Positions 17,236 through 27,427 of a stretch of DNA of 64,000 bases are shown here, one piece after another. The notes beneath the pieces were generated by a model, which worked only from the letters and a program-made list of their open reading frames with translations, searched no databases and had not been told where the DNA came from. The translations under genes and the position numbers were made by a program. Origin of the DNA: JAMZMI01 sp039970095 (GTDB lineage: Bacteria; Bacteroidota; Bacteroidia; Cytophagales; Cyclobacteriaceae); the NCBI GenBank assembly GCA_039970095.1, contig JBDVMP010000075.1:1-64000 (forward strand). Reading direction: 5' to 3'. Numbering within the stretch: position 1 is the stretch's first letter; the number at the start of each line of letters is the position of its first letter.

Positions 17236-20010
17236 TCAACCGGTATTTCTCATTGCTGACGCAATACCATTGATTGTAAGCATCAACCTTACCTGTGTCT
17301 TATCTGCCTCTGGGTTTGAAGCCTTTTTCTCTTCTCTCCATTTTTTCAAAAGAGACACTTGCCTATTGTGCAAGTGGGTCATCAAGGATGATCGAAGCAA
17401 GTTAGAGTAATGGTGGTTCTTTCTCCTTACTTCAATACCAGCTCCCAACACGTCCATTAGCATTTCTCTGGTGAGTGCCAGCTCTGAGAGAAACATATCA
17501 GCAAACTTCTTCTGCAACTCTTCATTGGTAACAAGTGATGAGTATTGAGCCATGATTTTCTCATCCGTGGCAGCCAGACTGGTATCCACATTGGTCAATA
17601 CATACCGAATGAAAGCATCATGCTTTACAGAATTTTTGAATCTCACATATCCTTCCGGATCACGTTCTTTCAGGCCTTTTAGAGCTGTTCCAACGCCGTA
17701 CCATGATGTCATGTTGTATCGCGATTGACTCCATGAAAAAACCCATGGAATGGCTCTGAGGTCTTCGAGTGTATTAGCCCCTGTACGTTTTGCCGGTCGA
17801 GAACCTATTTTGCTGGACTCGATAGCATCGATTGGTGTAGCTTCCCTGAAATAAGGTACAAACCCTTCTTCATGCATCAGGTTTTCATAGTGCGTTTTGC
17901 TGTCATTCGCCAGCCTCTCAAAAATATCCTCAACGGGATGCGGCTTTCTCTCAGTGAAGTTGTTTCTGATGGACTTCTCTGCGGTGGTGGACATCAACAG
18001 CTCAATGTTGTACTCCGCATTCACCTTGTTGGCATATTTCTGCGCGATGGTTTCGCCCTGTTCGGTGAGTCGAAGCGTGCCATCCACGCTTGAATGCGGT
18101 AGTGAATTTATAAAATAATGCGTTGGTCCTGCTCCACGGCTTATAGATCCACCTTTTCCATGGAAAAACTGCATGCGAATGTCAAACTGACGCCCGATCT
18201 CATAGAGCTTGGTTTGAGCTTTGAACAAATGCCACTGGCTAGCCATGATACCTCCGTCTTTGTTGCTATCGCTATACCCCACCATGATTTGCTGCAGTGG
18301 CTTAGGCTTTTCTTCTCTGTATTGGACGTGTTTGAGACTTCTTTCGGTAAAAGGGTGACTCAAAAATCCTTTCATAATATCCGGACCGTTTTCCAAATCC
18401 TCAATGGTTTCCAGAAGTGGCACCACAGGGATCGTGCACACAATTCCTGTATCTGTTTGTTTAACCAAACCTCCCTCTCTTGCCAGCAGATAAACGACAA
18501 GTAAGTCAGATACAGATCTTGTCATACTTACGATCAGAGAGCCTATGGCATCCGTTCCATACTTATCTATATGATCTGCCAATACTCTGTAGCACTCCAT
18601 TACAGCTTGAGCGTTGGGGCCTAGTTCGGTTTTTTGATGAGTAAATGGCCTGTTGGACTTTAGTTCTTGATTGATAAACTCCAACCTTTCTTCCTCAGAC
18701 CAATTGCCAAAATCGGTTTTTTCAAACCCGGCTGCTTCCAGCAATTGTTGAATGGCTTTGTCATGGAATGCACTGTTTTGACGAACATCCAGATGAGCCA
18801 GGTGAAACCCAAATGTTTCAATGATTCTGATGACAACATGAACATCATCATTCGCTATTGATTTGGCTCCATAATCGAGCATAGCTTTTTGCAGAATCTT
18901 CATGTCATTTAAAAGCTCATTTGATCTCACATAAGAGCCTGGATTTTCTAAAATTTCAGTTGCATGATCCCTTCTTGTATCCACAGGTAGTTTGGCTATC
19001 ACCAAAGACAAGTATTGTCTAAATGCTTCTCCTCTATTTCTTGAAAAAGCCTCTTCGCCTTTGGCTCCCAGCTCTGAAGTAAGTTGAGTAGTACGCTCCC
19101 TGATTTGGTCGTTTAAACTATCCATGTCGGCAGTAAAACTGAGGTGTTTTACAAGATTGGTAAGCTTCCGTCTTACTACAACTAAAGCATTTAATCTCAA
19201 TGACTTAAGCGTTTCTTCGGTAACATCAGCTGTAACCAATGGGTGTCCATCTCTGTCTCCTCCTACCCAGTTTCCAAAAGACAATTTTGGCCATGCATTT
19301 AGGTCGTAAAGTGTGTCCACATCATAACCTTGATCCTCCCATGCCTGTATCATCCTTCTATCCATAACCGGGACTACCTCAGGGAACACATTTGTCAAGT
19401 AATGCATGATGTTTCTGAGCTCAGATGCCACATCCGGCTTTTCCAGAAAGATCTCTCCCGTCTTCCAAAGTCTGAAAAGCGTCTGTTTGATGTTGTGTCT
19501 GATACCATCAAGTTCCTTTTTGGTGTACATCTGGTTTTCCATCTGTACAATTAATAGGTACAACTCACGGTGATGTTCCAATACTGTGGCCCGTTTTGCT
19601 TCCGTAGGATGCGCTGTAAGCACCGGCTCAATATGGACATCTTTGAGCCGTACAGCTATATCCTTTTCATCTATATTGATGTCTTTTAGGCGTTTGAAAT
19701 TATTGGCCCACAGTCCATGTATCGACGATAAGTCATCATTTTCTAATGATCGTCTTTGCTGTACAGCACCATTAACTTCAACCATATTAACCAGTTGAAA
19801 AACAAGCGAGTAAAGCTGAATATGCTTTTCGGTAAATTCTGTCTTATCCAGATCAGGAAGCTCGTTGATCCACGGGATCTGCTCAGCTGTTTCCTTTTCT
19901 CCGTTTTCAATTAATATTTCCTTCAGAGCTTCGAGCAAAAACTTCAAATCTTTGTAAGGCTTACCTAACGTCTCAATTATAAGTTCTAATGTTTCCTTCA
20001 TTGCACACAT
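17236..20010 (-). CDS. ppc: Phosphoenolpyruvate carboxylase
   Basis: The 924-residue enzyme carboxylates PEP with bicarbonate to give oxaloacetate, refilling the citric acid cycle. The family signatures are present: VLTAHPTEAKRATVLEHHR (about residues 132-150, catalytic histidine), VGGDRDGHP, GYSDSNKDGGI, FFHGKGGSISRGAGPT, and the C-terminal MRNTG that closes every bacterial PEPC. Length is normal. A second ATG three codons in (20001) is an equally good start. It ends at a strong terminator. Citrate synthase is encoded about 1 kb away on the other strand, consistent with, though not proof of, joint anaplerotic use. Bicarbonate supply may come from the carbonic anhydrase at 31332-31970. Confidence 0.97.
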   Translation of the reverse strand: MCAMKETLELIIETLGKPYKDLKFLLEALKEILIENGEKETAEQIPWINELPDLDKTEFTEKHIQLYSLVFQLVNMVEVNGAVQQRRSLENDDLSSIHGLWANNFKRLKDINIDEKDIAVRLKDVHIEPVLTAHPTEAKRATVLEHHRELYLLIVQMENQMYTKKELDGIRHNIKQTLFRLWKTGEIFLEKPDVASELRNIMHYLTNVFPEVVPVMDRRMIQAWEDQGYDVDTLYDLNAWPKLSFGNWVGGDRDGHPLVTADVTEETLKSLRLNALVVVRRKLTNLVKHLSFTADMDSLNDQIRERTTQLTSELGAKGEEAFSRNRGEAFRQYLSLVIAKLPVDTRRDHATEILENPGSYVRSNELLNDMKILQKAMLDYGAKSIANDDVHVVIRIIETFGFHLAHLDVRQNSAFHDKAIQQLLEAAGFEKTDFGNWSEEERLEFINQELKSNRPFTHQKTELGPNAQAVMECYRVLADHIDKYGTDAIGSLIVSMTRSVSDLLVVYLLAREGGLVKQTDTGIVCTIPVVPLLETIEDLENGPDIMKGFLSHPFTERSLKHVQYREEKPKPLQQIMVGYSDSNKDGGIMASQWHLFKAQTKLYEIGRQFDIRMQFFHGKGGSISRGAGPTHYFINSLPHSSVDGTLRLTEQGETIAQKYANKVNAEYNIELLMSTTAEKSIRNNFTERKPHPVEDIFERLANDSKTHYENLMHEEGFVPYFREATPIDAIESSKIGSRPAKRTGANTLEDLRAIPWVFSWSQSRYNMTSWYGVGTALKGLKERDPEGYVRFKNSVKHDAFIRYVLTNVDTSLAATDEKIMAQYSSLVTNEELQKKFADMFLSELALTREMLMDVLGAGIEVRRKNHHYSNLLRSSLMTHLHNRQVSLLKKWREEKKASNPEADKTQVRLMLTINGIASAMRNTG

Positions 20011-20158
20011 TTATAATAAAACAACAAAAATGTACTATAATTTGCAAAATTCTCACTAATTCGTTGAATATTTAGTAAAAAAATATTGATCGCCATTTTT
20101 AACCATTTAAAGTTGCTGACGTATTAACTTTACGAATTATTCGAAACATAACCCAAAA

Positions 20159-20983
20159 ATGAACAATCGCAAATATCTACCCCTACTTGTAACTGGTGCT
20201 GCTGTATTGATAATAATTCTATCGGTTTCCAATAGTATTTTCTTCACTGTGCAGGCTGGAGAGCGCGCTGTGATGTTCCGTAAATTTAGTGGAGGACTCG
20301 ATAAGAAAAATATCATTGGTCCTGGTTTTAATATTAAAGCTCCCTGGAATGATGTTTATATTTATGATGTTACAGAAAACCAGATTGAAGAAACCATGGA
20401 TGTTTTGGATAAAAATGGTTTGAATATCAATGTAGATATAACGCTTAGGTTTCACCCGATGTATGATAGCATTGGTGAGATATATGAGACTTTCCAAAGA
20501 GATTACGTTACCAGATTAGTTATCCCTGAGGTTAGGTCCACTGTTCGCCAGGCTATGGGACGTTACACGGCAGAAGAAATTTTTGCATCAAAAAGGTCTG
20601 AAGTAGAAACTTCTATTAAAACCGAAACAGAGGAAATTTTGGGAGCGCCTGGCAACAATGTGGTGATGCGTGCCTTGTTGATAAGATCAATAAAGTTGCC
20701 GGACCAAATAAGAGTAGCAATCGAAAACAAATTGAAGCAAGAGCAAGAGGCGCTGGCATATCAGTTTAGATTAGATAAAGAAAAAAGTGAAGCAGAAAGA
20801 AAGCGAATTGCAGCAGAAGGTGAAGCAGCCGCTAATAAAATCATCAATAGTAGTTTGACCAAGGAACTACTGAAGATGCGCGGTATTGAAGCAACAACGG
20901 AGCTTTCTAAATCACCAAATGCCAAAACAATAGTAATTGGTAGCGGAAGTGATGGTCTTCCTCTTATATTAGGGGGAAATTAA
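20159..20983 (+). CDS. Prohibitin-family (SPFH) membrane protein
   Basis: The 274-residue protein has one N-terminal membrane helix (about residues 8-28) and an SPFH/Band 7 domain: VQAGERAVMFRKFSGGLDKKNIIGPGFNIKAPW, then VRSTVRQAMGRYTAEEIFASKRSEVE. A coiled coil follows (about 195-235, EQEALAYQFRLDKEKSEAERKRIAAEGEAAA), as in mitochondrial prohibitins. Such proteins form large ring assemblies on membranes and modulate FtsH-type proteases or lipid microdomains. The gene is 59 bases upstream of gltA on the same strand. It is divergent from ppc, so the 148-base gap at 20011-20158 must hold both promoters; I saw no clear boxes there. Confidence 0.88.
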   Translation: MNNRKYLPLLVTGAAVLIIILSVSNSIFFTVQAGERAVMFRKFSGGLDKKNIIGPGFNIKAPWNDVYIYDVTENQIEETMDVLDKNGLNINVDITLRFHPMYDSIGEIYETFQRDYVTRLVIPEVRSTVRQAMGRYTAEEIFASKRSEVETSIKTETEEILGAPGNNVVMRALLIRSIKLPDQIRVAIENKLKQEQEALAYQFRLDKEKSEAERKRIAAEGEAAANKIINSSLTKELLKMRGIEATTELSKSPNAKTIVIGSGSDGLPLILGGN

Positions 20984-21042
20984 TGAGTTTAAATACTCTT
21001 TTTATATAGTTTTATAATGTTAGGTTTTAGTTAAAAATTAGA

Positions 21043-22329
21043 ATGTCGGAAACAGCAGAAATTAAAGTAAACGGTGAGGTATATGAACTACCTGTGACAA
21101 CAGGTACCGAAAACGAGAAGGCTATAGACATTAGTACCCTAAGGGCAAAATCAGGAGTGATTACTATAGATCCTGGTTTTAAAAATACAGGCTCTACTAA
21201 AAGTGCGGTAACGTTTTTGGATGGTGAAAAAGGAATATTAAGGTACCGGGGATATCCAATAGAGCAACTAGCCGAAAAATCTACTTTTGTTGAAGTTTCT
21301 TATCTGCTTATCTATGGAGAGCTGCCTTCTGCTGCAGAATTAAAAGCTTATCAGGAAAGAATAACTACCCACACGCTGGTTCATGAGGACATCAAAAAGT
21401 TATTGGATGGCTTCCCTTCTACTGCCCATCCAATGGGTGTTTTGTCGTCACTGGTAACATCACTAACGGCATTTTACCCACAAAGTCTGGATCCAAATCG
21501 CTCAGACGATGAAGTTGATCTAAGTATCATTCGTATTTTGGCTAAGATGCCGACGTTTGCAGCCTGGGCTTATAAGAATAAAATGGGGCATCCGGTAAAC
21601 TACCCTGACAACAAGTTGGATTATTGCTCCAACTTCCTCAAAATGATGTTTGCGCTACCTACAGATGACTTCACACCGGATCCTGTGGTCACAGCCGCAT
21701 TGGATAAGCTATTGATACTGCATGCTGATCATGAGCAAAACTGTTCTGCTTCTACAGTAAGAGTAGTTGGTAGTTCGCAAGCCAGCCTTTATGCTTCCAT
21801 CTCTGCCGGTATCAATGCCCTTTGGGGTCCACTACATGGTGGAGCCAATCAGGCCGTAATAGAGATGCTTGAAAATATCAGAAAAGATGGAGGTGACACT
21901 AAAAAGTGGATGGCCAAAGCCAAAGACAAAAATGATCCATTCAGACTAATGGGATTTGGTCATAGGGTTTATAAGAATTTTGACCCAAGAGCTAAAATCA
22001 TTAAAAAAGCTGCGGATGATGTACTGGAGAAACTTGGAGTGAATGATCCTGTATTGGATATTGCCAAAGGGTTGGAAAAAGAAGCGCTGGAAGATCAGTA
22101 TTTCGTAGATAGAAAACTTTACCCTAACGTGGACTTCTATTCAGGTATTATTTACAAAGCACTGGGTATTCCTCCAGAAATGTTTACAGTAATGTTTGCT
22201 TTGGGGAGACTGCCAGGTTGGATAGCGCAGTGGAAAGAAATGAGCGAAAATAAAGAGCCTATTGGAAGACCAAGACAGGTTTATGTCGGTGAGAATGAAA
22301 GAGATTACGTTCCGACATCCAAAAGATAA
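21043..22329 (+). CDS. gltA: Citrate synthase
   Basis: The 428-residue enzyme condenses oxaloacetate with acetyl-CoA. It has the long bacterial (hexameric, GltA-type) form with an N-terminal beta domain containing TFLDGEKGILRYRGYPIEQLAE. Catalytic elements are LHADHEQNCSASTVR, GPLHGGANQAV and GFGHRVYKNFDPRAK, and the end motif is IGRPRQVYVG. Length is normal. It is followed by a strong bidirectional terminator and may share a transcript with the prohibitin gene upstream. Confidence 0.97.
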   Translation: MSETAEIKVNGEVYELPVTTGTENEKAIDISTLRAKSGVITIDPGFKNTGSTKSAVTFLDGEKGILRYRGYPIEQLAEKSTFVEVSYLLIYGELPSAAELKAYQERITTHTLVHEDIKKLLDGFPSTAHPMGVLSSLVTSLTAFYPQSLDPNRSDDEVDLSIIRILAKMPTFAAWAYKNKMGHPVNYPDNKLDYCSNFLKMMFALPTDDFTPDPVVTAALDKLLILHADHEQNCSASTVRVVGSSQASLYASISAGINALWGPLHGGANQAVIEMLENIRKDGGDTKKWMAKAKDKNDPFRLMGFGHRVYKNFDPRAKIIKKAADDVLEKLGVNDPVLDIAKGLEKEALEDQYFVDRKLYPNVDFYSGIIYKALGIPPEMFTVMFALGRLPGWIAQWKEMSENKEPIGRPRQVYVGENERDYVPTSKR

Positions 22330-22345
22330 AAAACGAATTCTTGAT

Positions 22346-22375
22346 AAAAAAAGCCCTCAATTGAGGGCTTTTTTT
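22346..22375 (+). terminator. Bidirectional terminator between gltA and the OmpA-family gene
   Basis: A perfect 30-base inverted repeat has arms AAAAAAAGCCCTCAA and TTGAGGGCTTTTTTT, so a U-tract follows the hairpin on either strand. It lies between two convergent genes (stops at 22329 and 22399) and can end both transcripts. Confidence 0.92.
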
Positions 22376-22398
22376 GTGTCTATTCCTGACCAGAGTTC

Positions 22399-24315
22399 TT
22401 AGAACTCCACTATTTCAAACTCCGTTCTTCTGTTCTTCGCCTTGCCTTCTTTCGTGTCATTTGTAGCTATTGGAGTTGTTTCTCCATAGCCTTTTGACCT
22501 TAAGCGCTCGGGCGCAATACCTGCCAGAACCATATAGTCCATAACCGCTTTTGCGCGCTGCTCTGATAACTTCATATTCAGGTCTGCACTTCCCACATTA
22601 TCGGTGTGCCCGCCGATCTCTATAACCATAGTCTTATTATCCTCTAAAAGGTCAATAGCTTTGTTAAGCTCAACATAGCTAATAGGTTTAAGCTCAGCTC
22701 TCCCACTCTCAAAGAAGATATTGTTTAGTACCACTTTGGTTCCCTTCTTGATAGGCTCAAGCGCAATATCGAGCTGTATCTCCTGATAACTGGTGTCTTT
22801 CGGAATTTCGAAACTCTGCGAGTAAAAGAAAAACCCTTTGCTACTAGCCGAAACACTATAATCACGCCCCGCTGGTAACACTATCAAGTATTCACCACTT
22901 GCTGAGTTACTTTTATTGATTGCGATAAGCTCACCTGTGTTGATGTCCTCAATAAGTACAAGTGCGGCAAGCGGGTCTGTGGTCTCAGAGTTTGTAACCA
23001 ACCCCTGAACAACGACCGTCGGTTTCGGTTTTAAGTGATCGGGAAGTTCTACCTGGTAAATATCATAATTGCCATCCATTCCCTTGGATGAGGCAAAGTA
23101 TGCAATCCCCTGACCTGAGATACTGAAGTTGGTATCATCACCACCGGAATTGATCGGTGCTCCCAAATTGATTGGCTTAGACCACTTTCCATTTTCAAAC
23201 AGGCTGTAAAAAATATCTGTGCCTCCATATCCCGGGTGTCCTTCCGTGGCATAATAAAGTGTTTTTCCATCTGGCGCCAGATATGGGCTGTTGTCATTCA
23301 ATGGTGTGTTGATTGTACTGCCCAGGTTTTGAGGTATTCCCCAATCACCCAGGTGGTTCTTTTCAGACATGTATAAATCAGAGCCCCCATAGCCACCTGC
23401 CCTTGCCGATGTAAAAATAATGCGTGTACCATCTGCGCTCATTGTTGGCTGAGAGTCCCAGTCACTGCTATTGATCACATTACCCATATTCACAGGCTCT
23501 GTCCACTCTGTACCAGACAAATGCGTAATGTACAGGTCACAATTGCCTACACTTTCTTTATCTCCACAGCGCACATAAACCATGGTTTGCTCATCACCGG
23601 TAAATGCAGACCCGAAATCATCTCCTTGAGAGTTTATCGGTTGTGGTAGCAATTCTGGTGCATACCACTGACCGCCATAAAAGGTAGAAATGTAAATGTC
23701 TTCTCCAAAATCGATCATTTGACTACTGTCTTCTACAAAATCAAATCCGCCCGGCCTCACACTTGTAAAGTACAGTTTTGTTCCCGTTGGGTTCACCTGA
23801 GGAGTATAATCTCCGTAATCACTATTTACAGCGTCCACCGGATCAGGAAGGCTCGTGGTGGGTTCCTGATTTCGTATTTCAGGAGATTTGGATACATATT
23901 CCAGTCTATTCTTAATCAGATGCTCAGTCATAGTTGATCGAGCATTTTTGGGCATTCTGTTCATAAAGCTATTCAAGCACCATTGAGCTTCAGGAAATTT
24001 ATTGATAGCGATCAAAGCTTTACTTGCCTCATAATAGAACCTATAATCATAATTGGGATTCAAGCTTGACAGCCTCTGGAAGGCCAGAGCTGCTTCTTCC
24101 CATTTTTGGCTATAGTTGCTAGCCATACCCAGATAATACCATGCTCTCTGGTCGCGATCATTATAGCGTGTTGCTTCCTGAAAATGCCTGATTGCATTGG
24201 GGAGATCATGTTTATTATATGCTTCCATTCCCTTGTTGAAGGAATCAGCACTTTGCGCTCCTGCCTGAGAGAGAAACAGCAGGGAAATGAATAAAAGGAT
24301 AATTGGTCTTTTCAT
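22399..24315 (-). CDS. PorE-like OmpA-family protein (TPR, PD40 propeller, OmpA)
   Basis: The 638-residue product has a signal peptide (to about residue 20), two or three TPR units (about 25-130), and a WD40-like PD40 propeller (about 155-425) with repeated blocks such as GTKLYFTSVRPGG, GTRIIFTSARAGGYGGSDLYM and GKTLYYATEGHPGYGGTDIFY. Next come a carboxypeptidase-like regulatory domain (about 433-510) and a C-terminal OmpA peptidoglycan-binding domain with NIFFESGRAELK and EIGGHTDNVGSADLNMKLSEQRAKAV. The domain order matches PorE, which anchors the type IX secretion machinery to the cell wall. Bacteroidota carry several paralogues, so the exact role is uncertain. Confidence 0.85.
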   Translation of the reverse strand: MKRPIILLFISLLFLSQAGAQSADSFNKGMEAYNKHDLPNAIRHFQEATRYNDRDQRAWYYLGMASNYSQKWEEAALAFQRLSSLNPNYDYRFYYEASKALIAINKFPEAQWCLNSFMNRMPKNARSTMTEHLIKNRLEYVSKSPEIRNQEPTTSLPDPVDAVNSDYGDYTPQVNPTGTKLYFTSVRPGGFDFVEDSSQMIDFGEDIYISTFYGGQWYAPELLPQPINSQGDDFGSAFTGDEQTMVYVRCGDKESVGNCDLYITHLSGTEWTEPVNMGNVINSSDWDSQPTMSADGTRIIFTSARAGGYGGSDLYMSEKNHLGDWGIPQNLGSTINTPLNDNSPYLAPDGKTLYYATEGHPGYGGTDIFYSLFENGKWSKPINLGAPINSGGDDTNFSISGQGIAYFASSKGMDGNYDIYQVELPDHLKPKPTVVVQGLVTNSETTDPLAALVLIEDINTGELIAINKSNSASGEYLIVLPAGRDYSVSASSKGFFFYSQSFEIPKDTSYQEIQLDIALEPIKKGTKVVLNNIFFESGRAELKPISYVELNKAIDLLEDNKTMVIEIGGHTDNVGSADLNMKLSEQRAKAVMDYMVLAGIAPERLRSKGYGETTPIATNDTKEGKAKNRRTEFEIVEF

Positions 24316-24491
24316 AATCTTGATTGGTTGAGCAGATGTTGGAATTTACATATTCCGTCTTAGAATGTAAATATTTCAACAAAGATTGCGGTACTTTTAA
24401 TCTTATTAAGACATTAAAATCGGTCAGGTTCTGGTGAGTTTAACATTAGAATTGTTTTAGAGGTATGATAAAATTTGGAATTCAAAAAGGA

Positions 24492-26045
24492 ATGAAAGTT
24501 GTGTTGATCATGAGCTTGCTTGCCATATCCCTTCCGGCATGTAAAAACGATCCCGCGGATCCCTCCTTGCTTCCTTCGGGCATTTCTCTGACCAACTCTA
24601 TTTATTATCACATTGATTTAGAAGACAAAAAAGGTGATTCGTTTAAGGTAACCGGATATTTTGAAGGGTTAAGTGAGTCCAACTCCGTCTATCAGTTTCC
24701 CGCTGTTGTGCCCGGAACATACAATATATCGGACATAGGGCGCTTTGTGCAAAACTTCAGGGCCTTCGATGCTCAAGGCAATGAGATAGGCTCAAGCCAA
24801 ATATCTACCAATCAATGGGAGTTTTCCTCCCCTGCTGACCTGTTCTCAATCACATATGAAGTGCTGGATATTTGGGACAATCCCGTGTCAGAAAATCCTC
24901 TCTACAGAATGGGTGCTACATCGCTAGAGGCTGATCATGCTCTTATCAACTTTTTCGGTGTTTTAGGTTATCCTGTTGGAATGAAAAATCGGCAGTATCT
25001 CGTGAGCATATCAAAACCTAAATCCTGGATTTCTGGAACATCGCTGGAACTGTACAAACCGAATATCTATACAGCCGAGAGCTATGATAAACTTGTGGAT
25101 TCGCCGCTGCTGACGGGCCTCCTTACCCAGTCAGAGGTGGAAGTTGATAATGCGCTGATTGGGATTTATGTTTATTCAGCCGCCAGCACGATTGCTGCCG
25201 ATGATATAGAGCCTGGTTTACAGTCTATCATTCAGGATGCAAGTGTATTTCTGTCCGAGTTGCCGGTCGATCGTTACAGTTTTATTTTTCACTTTGAGGA
25301 TCAGCTCGCTGGAGCACTCGAGCACTCATTGAGCTCGGTTTATGTTTTTCGTGATCGCACAATCTCAGATTCTTATCTGAGTCTGATCAAAAGTACAGCG
25401 GCTCACGAATTTTTCCATATTGTCACACCTCTCAACATTCACAGTGAGATAATTGCAGATTTCAATTTTGCTGAGGCCACACCCTCTGCTCACCTTTGGC
25501 TCTATGAAGGTGTCACCGAATGGGCAAGCGACATTATGCAGTACCGAAATGGCAGCATGGATTTGAATGTGCTACTGTCTGAGCTTTCAAGTAAGTACTC
25601 CGTATATGATCGCTTCGATAAGGAAATCACTTTGGAAGAGATAAGTCTGACATCCTACACCCCAGAGGGAAATGAACAGTTTATCAATGTCTATAATCAC
25701 GGAGCACTGGTTGCGTATATGCTGGATCTTCATCTTTTAGACCTCTCCAATGGTTCTTATGGCCTCAGAGAGCTTATTTTGGATCTGATAGAACAATACG
25801 GTCCCGATCGATCCTTTGATGACAAGCAGTTTTTTGATGTAGTAGTAGATATGACATACCCCGAAGTAGAGACATTCATCAACGATTACATACGTGGTTC
25901 TAAACAACTAAATATCAATGAATATTTCAATAAAATTGGAATTGAACACCTTGATGAAACAAACACATTTCACTTAATCGAAACCCCTTCAGAACATCAA
26001 TCAAACTTGATGACGGTATGGAGCTCAAATCTGGAGGTGAACTAA
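24492..26045 (+). CDS. M61-family peptidase lipoprotein (glycyl aminopeptidase type)
   Basis: The 517-residue product begins with a lipoprotein signal (MKVVLIMSLLAISLPAC, lipid cysteine 17). The start at 24492 is preferred over 24465 because of this signal and an AAAAAGGA element just upstream. The M61 zinc site HEFFH is at residues 305-309 and the third ligand lies in LWLYEGVTEW about 37 residues later. M61 enzymes remove N-terminal glycine or alanine and usually carry a PDZ domain; here the protein ends soon after the catalytic domain, so PDZ is missing or reduced. It is probably tethered in the envelope. Confidence 0.86.
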   Translation: MKVVLIMSLLAISLPACKNDPADPSLLPSGISLTNSIYYHIDLEDKKGDSFKVTGYFEGLSESNSVYQFPAVVPGTYNISDIGRFVQNFRAFDAQGNEIGSSQISTNQWEFSSPADLFSITYEVLDIWDNPVSENPLYRMGATSLEADHALINFFGVLGYPVGMKNRQYLVSISKPKSWISGTSLELYKPNIYTAESYDKLVDSPLLTGLLTQSEVEVDNALIGIYVYSAASTIAADDIEPGLQSIIQDASVFLSELPVDRYSFIFHFEDQLAGALEHSLSSVYVFRDRTISDSYLSLIKSTAAHEFFHIVTPLNIHSEIIADFNFAEATPSAHLWLYEGVTEWASDIMQYRNGSMDLNVLLSELSSKYSVYDRFDKEITLEEISLTSYTPEGNEQFINVYNHGALVAYMLDLHLLDLSNGSYGLRELILDLIEQYGPDRSFDDKQFFDVVVDMTYPEVETFINDYIRGSKQLNINEYFNKIGIEHLDETNTFHLIETPSEHQSNLMTVWSSNLEVN

Positions 26046-26124
26046 AACCAACTATTGATTAACAAAATAGTCATCTCACTTTTGGCATCACCTAAATGTT
26101 TTCGGCTAATTTTGATTCATTATT

Positions 26125-26175
26125 AAAAGGTTGCCTTGGGTTTCTGTGACGACAGTTATTCCGAGGCAACCTTTT
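26125..26175 (+). terminator. Terminator after the M61 peptidase gene
   Basis: Arms at 26125-26136 (AAAAGGTTGCCT) and 26164-26175 (AGGCAACCTTTT) form a perfect 12-bp stem. The 27-base loop contains a small CTGT/ACAG hairpin. The stem is followed by an A/T-rich stretch with short T runs. It lies between two plus-strand genes. Confidence 0.65.
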
Positions 26176-26249
26176 ATGTTTTATAATTAACTGTTCTTTA
26201 TACTACGTTAAAGATAAAATCGTTAAATAGAGGTATTAACTAACTTTTA

Positions 26250-27371
26250 ATGAAAGGCTTCTTCCTCTCTTTGTTCTTTCTGCTGATCTCCCTATATGGA
26301 CAAGCAACTCATATCCATGGAGGAGAAATACAAATCAAGAAAGTAAATGGGTCCACCCTGACATATGAAATCACTGTAAAAGGCTTTCGCGACCCTGGGT
26401 CCGACATTCCTTTTGCCGGAGGCATTCTTACTATAGGAACTGAAAGGATAACCGGACCTTTTAGCTTTAACGAGGCGATAGCCGTCAGTGACGAATTAGA
26501 GATTGTCTCATTTTCTTACAATTACTCCTTTCCAGCTCCAAGTGGTGCAGGCTACTTCATAACCTACACGGAGGATAATAGAACTGCTGATATCTTAAAC
26601 GTAGAAAACTCGGCAGAAACTTCATTTTATGTGGAAGCCCTTTTAGTCATTGACCCCTTTCTTGGCACTAGCAGCAGCCCTGTTTTATCCGAGCCGTCGG
26701 TTCATAAAGCACAAGTAGGCAAGGCTTATGTGGCCAATTTGGGGGCGTATGATCCTGATGGCGACAGTGTGGTGTATGAAATCATTATACCTAAGAAAAG
26801 CTTTTCCACTAACGTTGATAACTACAGATTCCCGAATGATCTGGAGTTCTACTCACAGGAAGCAAAAGGTAGTGAAGAAGGAAAATGCCCTACTCTATCA
26901 ATTGACGAAAAAGGAATATTGGTATGGGACGCTCCGGGGGATGCCTACCATCTCCCAAGTGGGGAAATAAGGGGACAATATTCAATTGCAGTGAAAGTGG
27001 AAGATTGGAGAAAAGTGAATGAAAAATGGTATCGGGTGGGCTATATTATCAGGGACTTTCAAGTGATGATAACAGGTGAAAATGAGCCAGGATCGAAACG
27101 TGATTTTGTTTGTGAGGATGACCCATTGAGTAATATTTCAAATCAAGCTTTTCATTTTTACCCTAACCCCACTACTGATAAAGTTTACTTCCGCACTCAA
27201 CAGGGTTTCACATATCAAATACTTGATCAAACCGGCAAAGTAATCACTATGGGACAAGTGAAAGAGGGAGCTGAATACATCTCAATTGGTGAGTTAAATC
27301 AAGGAGTTTATATCCTCAGGGTTAATCAGATGGGTGTATTTTCCAGCCACCAACTCATAAGGGCCAACTAG
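26250..27371 (+). CDS. Secreted protein with T9SS type A sorting domain
   Basis: The 373-residue product has a signal peptide (to about residue 20) followed by THIHGGEIQIKKVNG, the usual start of a domain found in Bacteroidota gliding-associated and surface proteins. A cadherin-like segment follows (about 150-210, VGKAYVANLGAYDPDGDSVVYEI). The last 75 residues are a T9SS sorting domain: FHFYPNPTTDKVYF, then TYQILDQTGKVI, then GVYILRVNQ. The protein is therefore exported through the outer membrane and attached to or released from the surface. No enzyme motif is seen. Its function is unknown. Confidence 0.8.
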   Translation: MKGFFLSLFFLLISLYGQATHIHGGEIQIKKVNGSTLTYEITVKGFRDPGSDIPFAGGILTIGTERITGPFSFNEAIAVSDELEIVSFSYNYSFPAPSGAGYFITYTEDNRTADILNVENSAETSFYVEALLVIDPFLGTSSSPVLSEPSVHKAQVGKAYVANLGAYDPDGDSVVYEIIIPKKSFSTNVDNYRFPNDLEFYSQEAKGSEEGKCPTLSIDEKGILVWDAPGDAYHLPSGEIRGQYSIAVKVEDWRKVNEKWYRVGYIIRDFQVMITGENEPGSKRDFVCEDDPLSNISNQAFHFYPNPTTDKVYFRTQQGFTYQILDQTGKVITMGQVKEGAEYISIGELNQGVYILRVNQMGVFSSHQLIRAN

Positions 27372-27427
27372 CGTTCCTATGGCGAAATTGTTTCTTTTCC
27401 ATTATATTGGAATTAAATAATGATACC

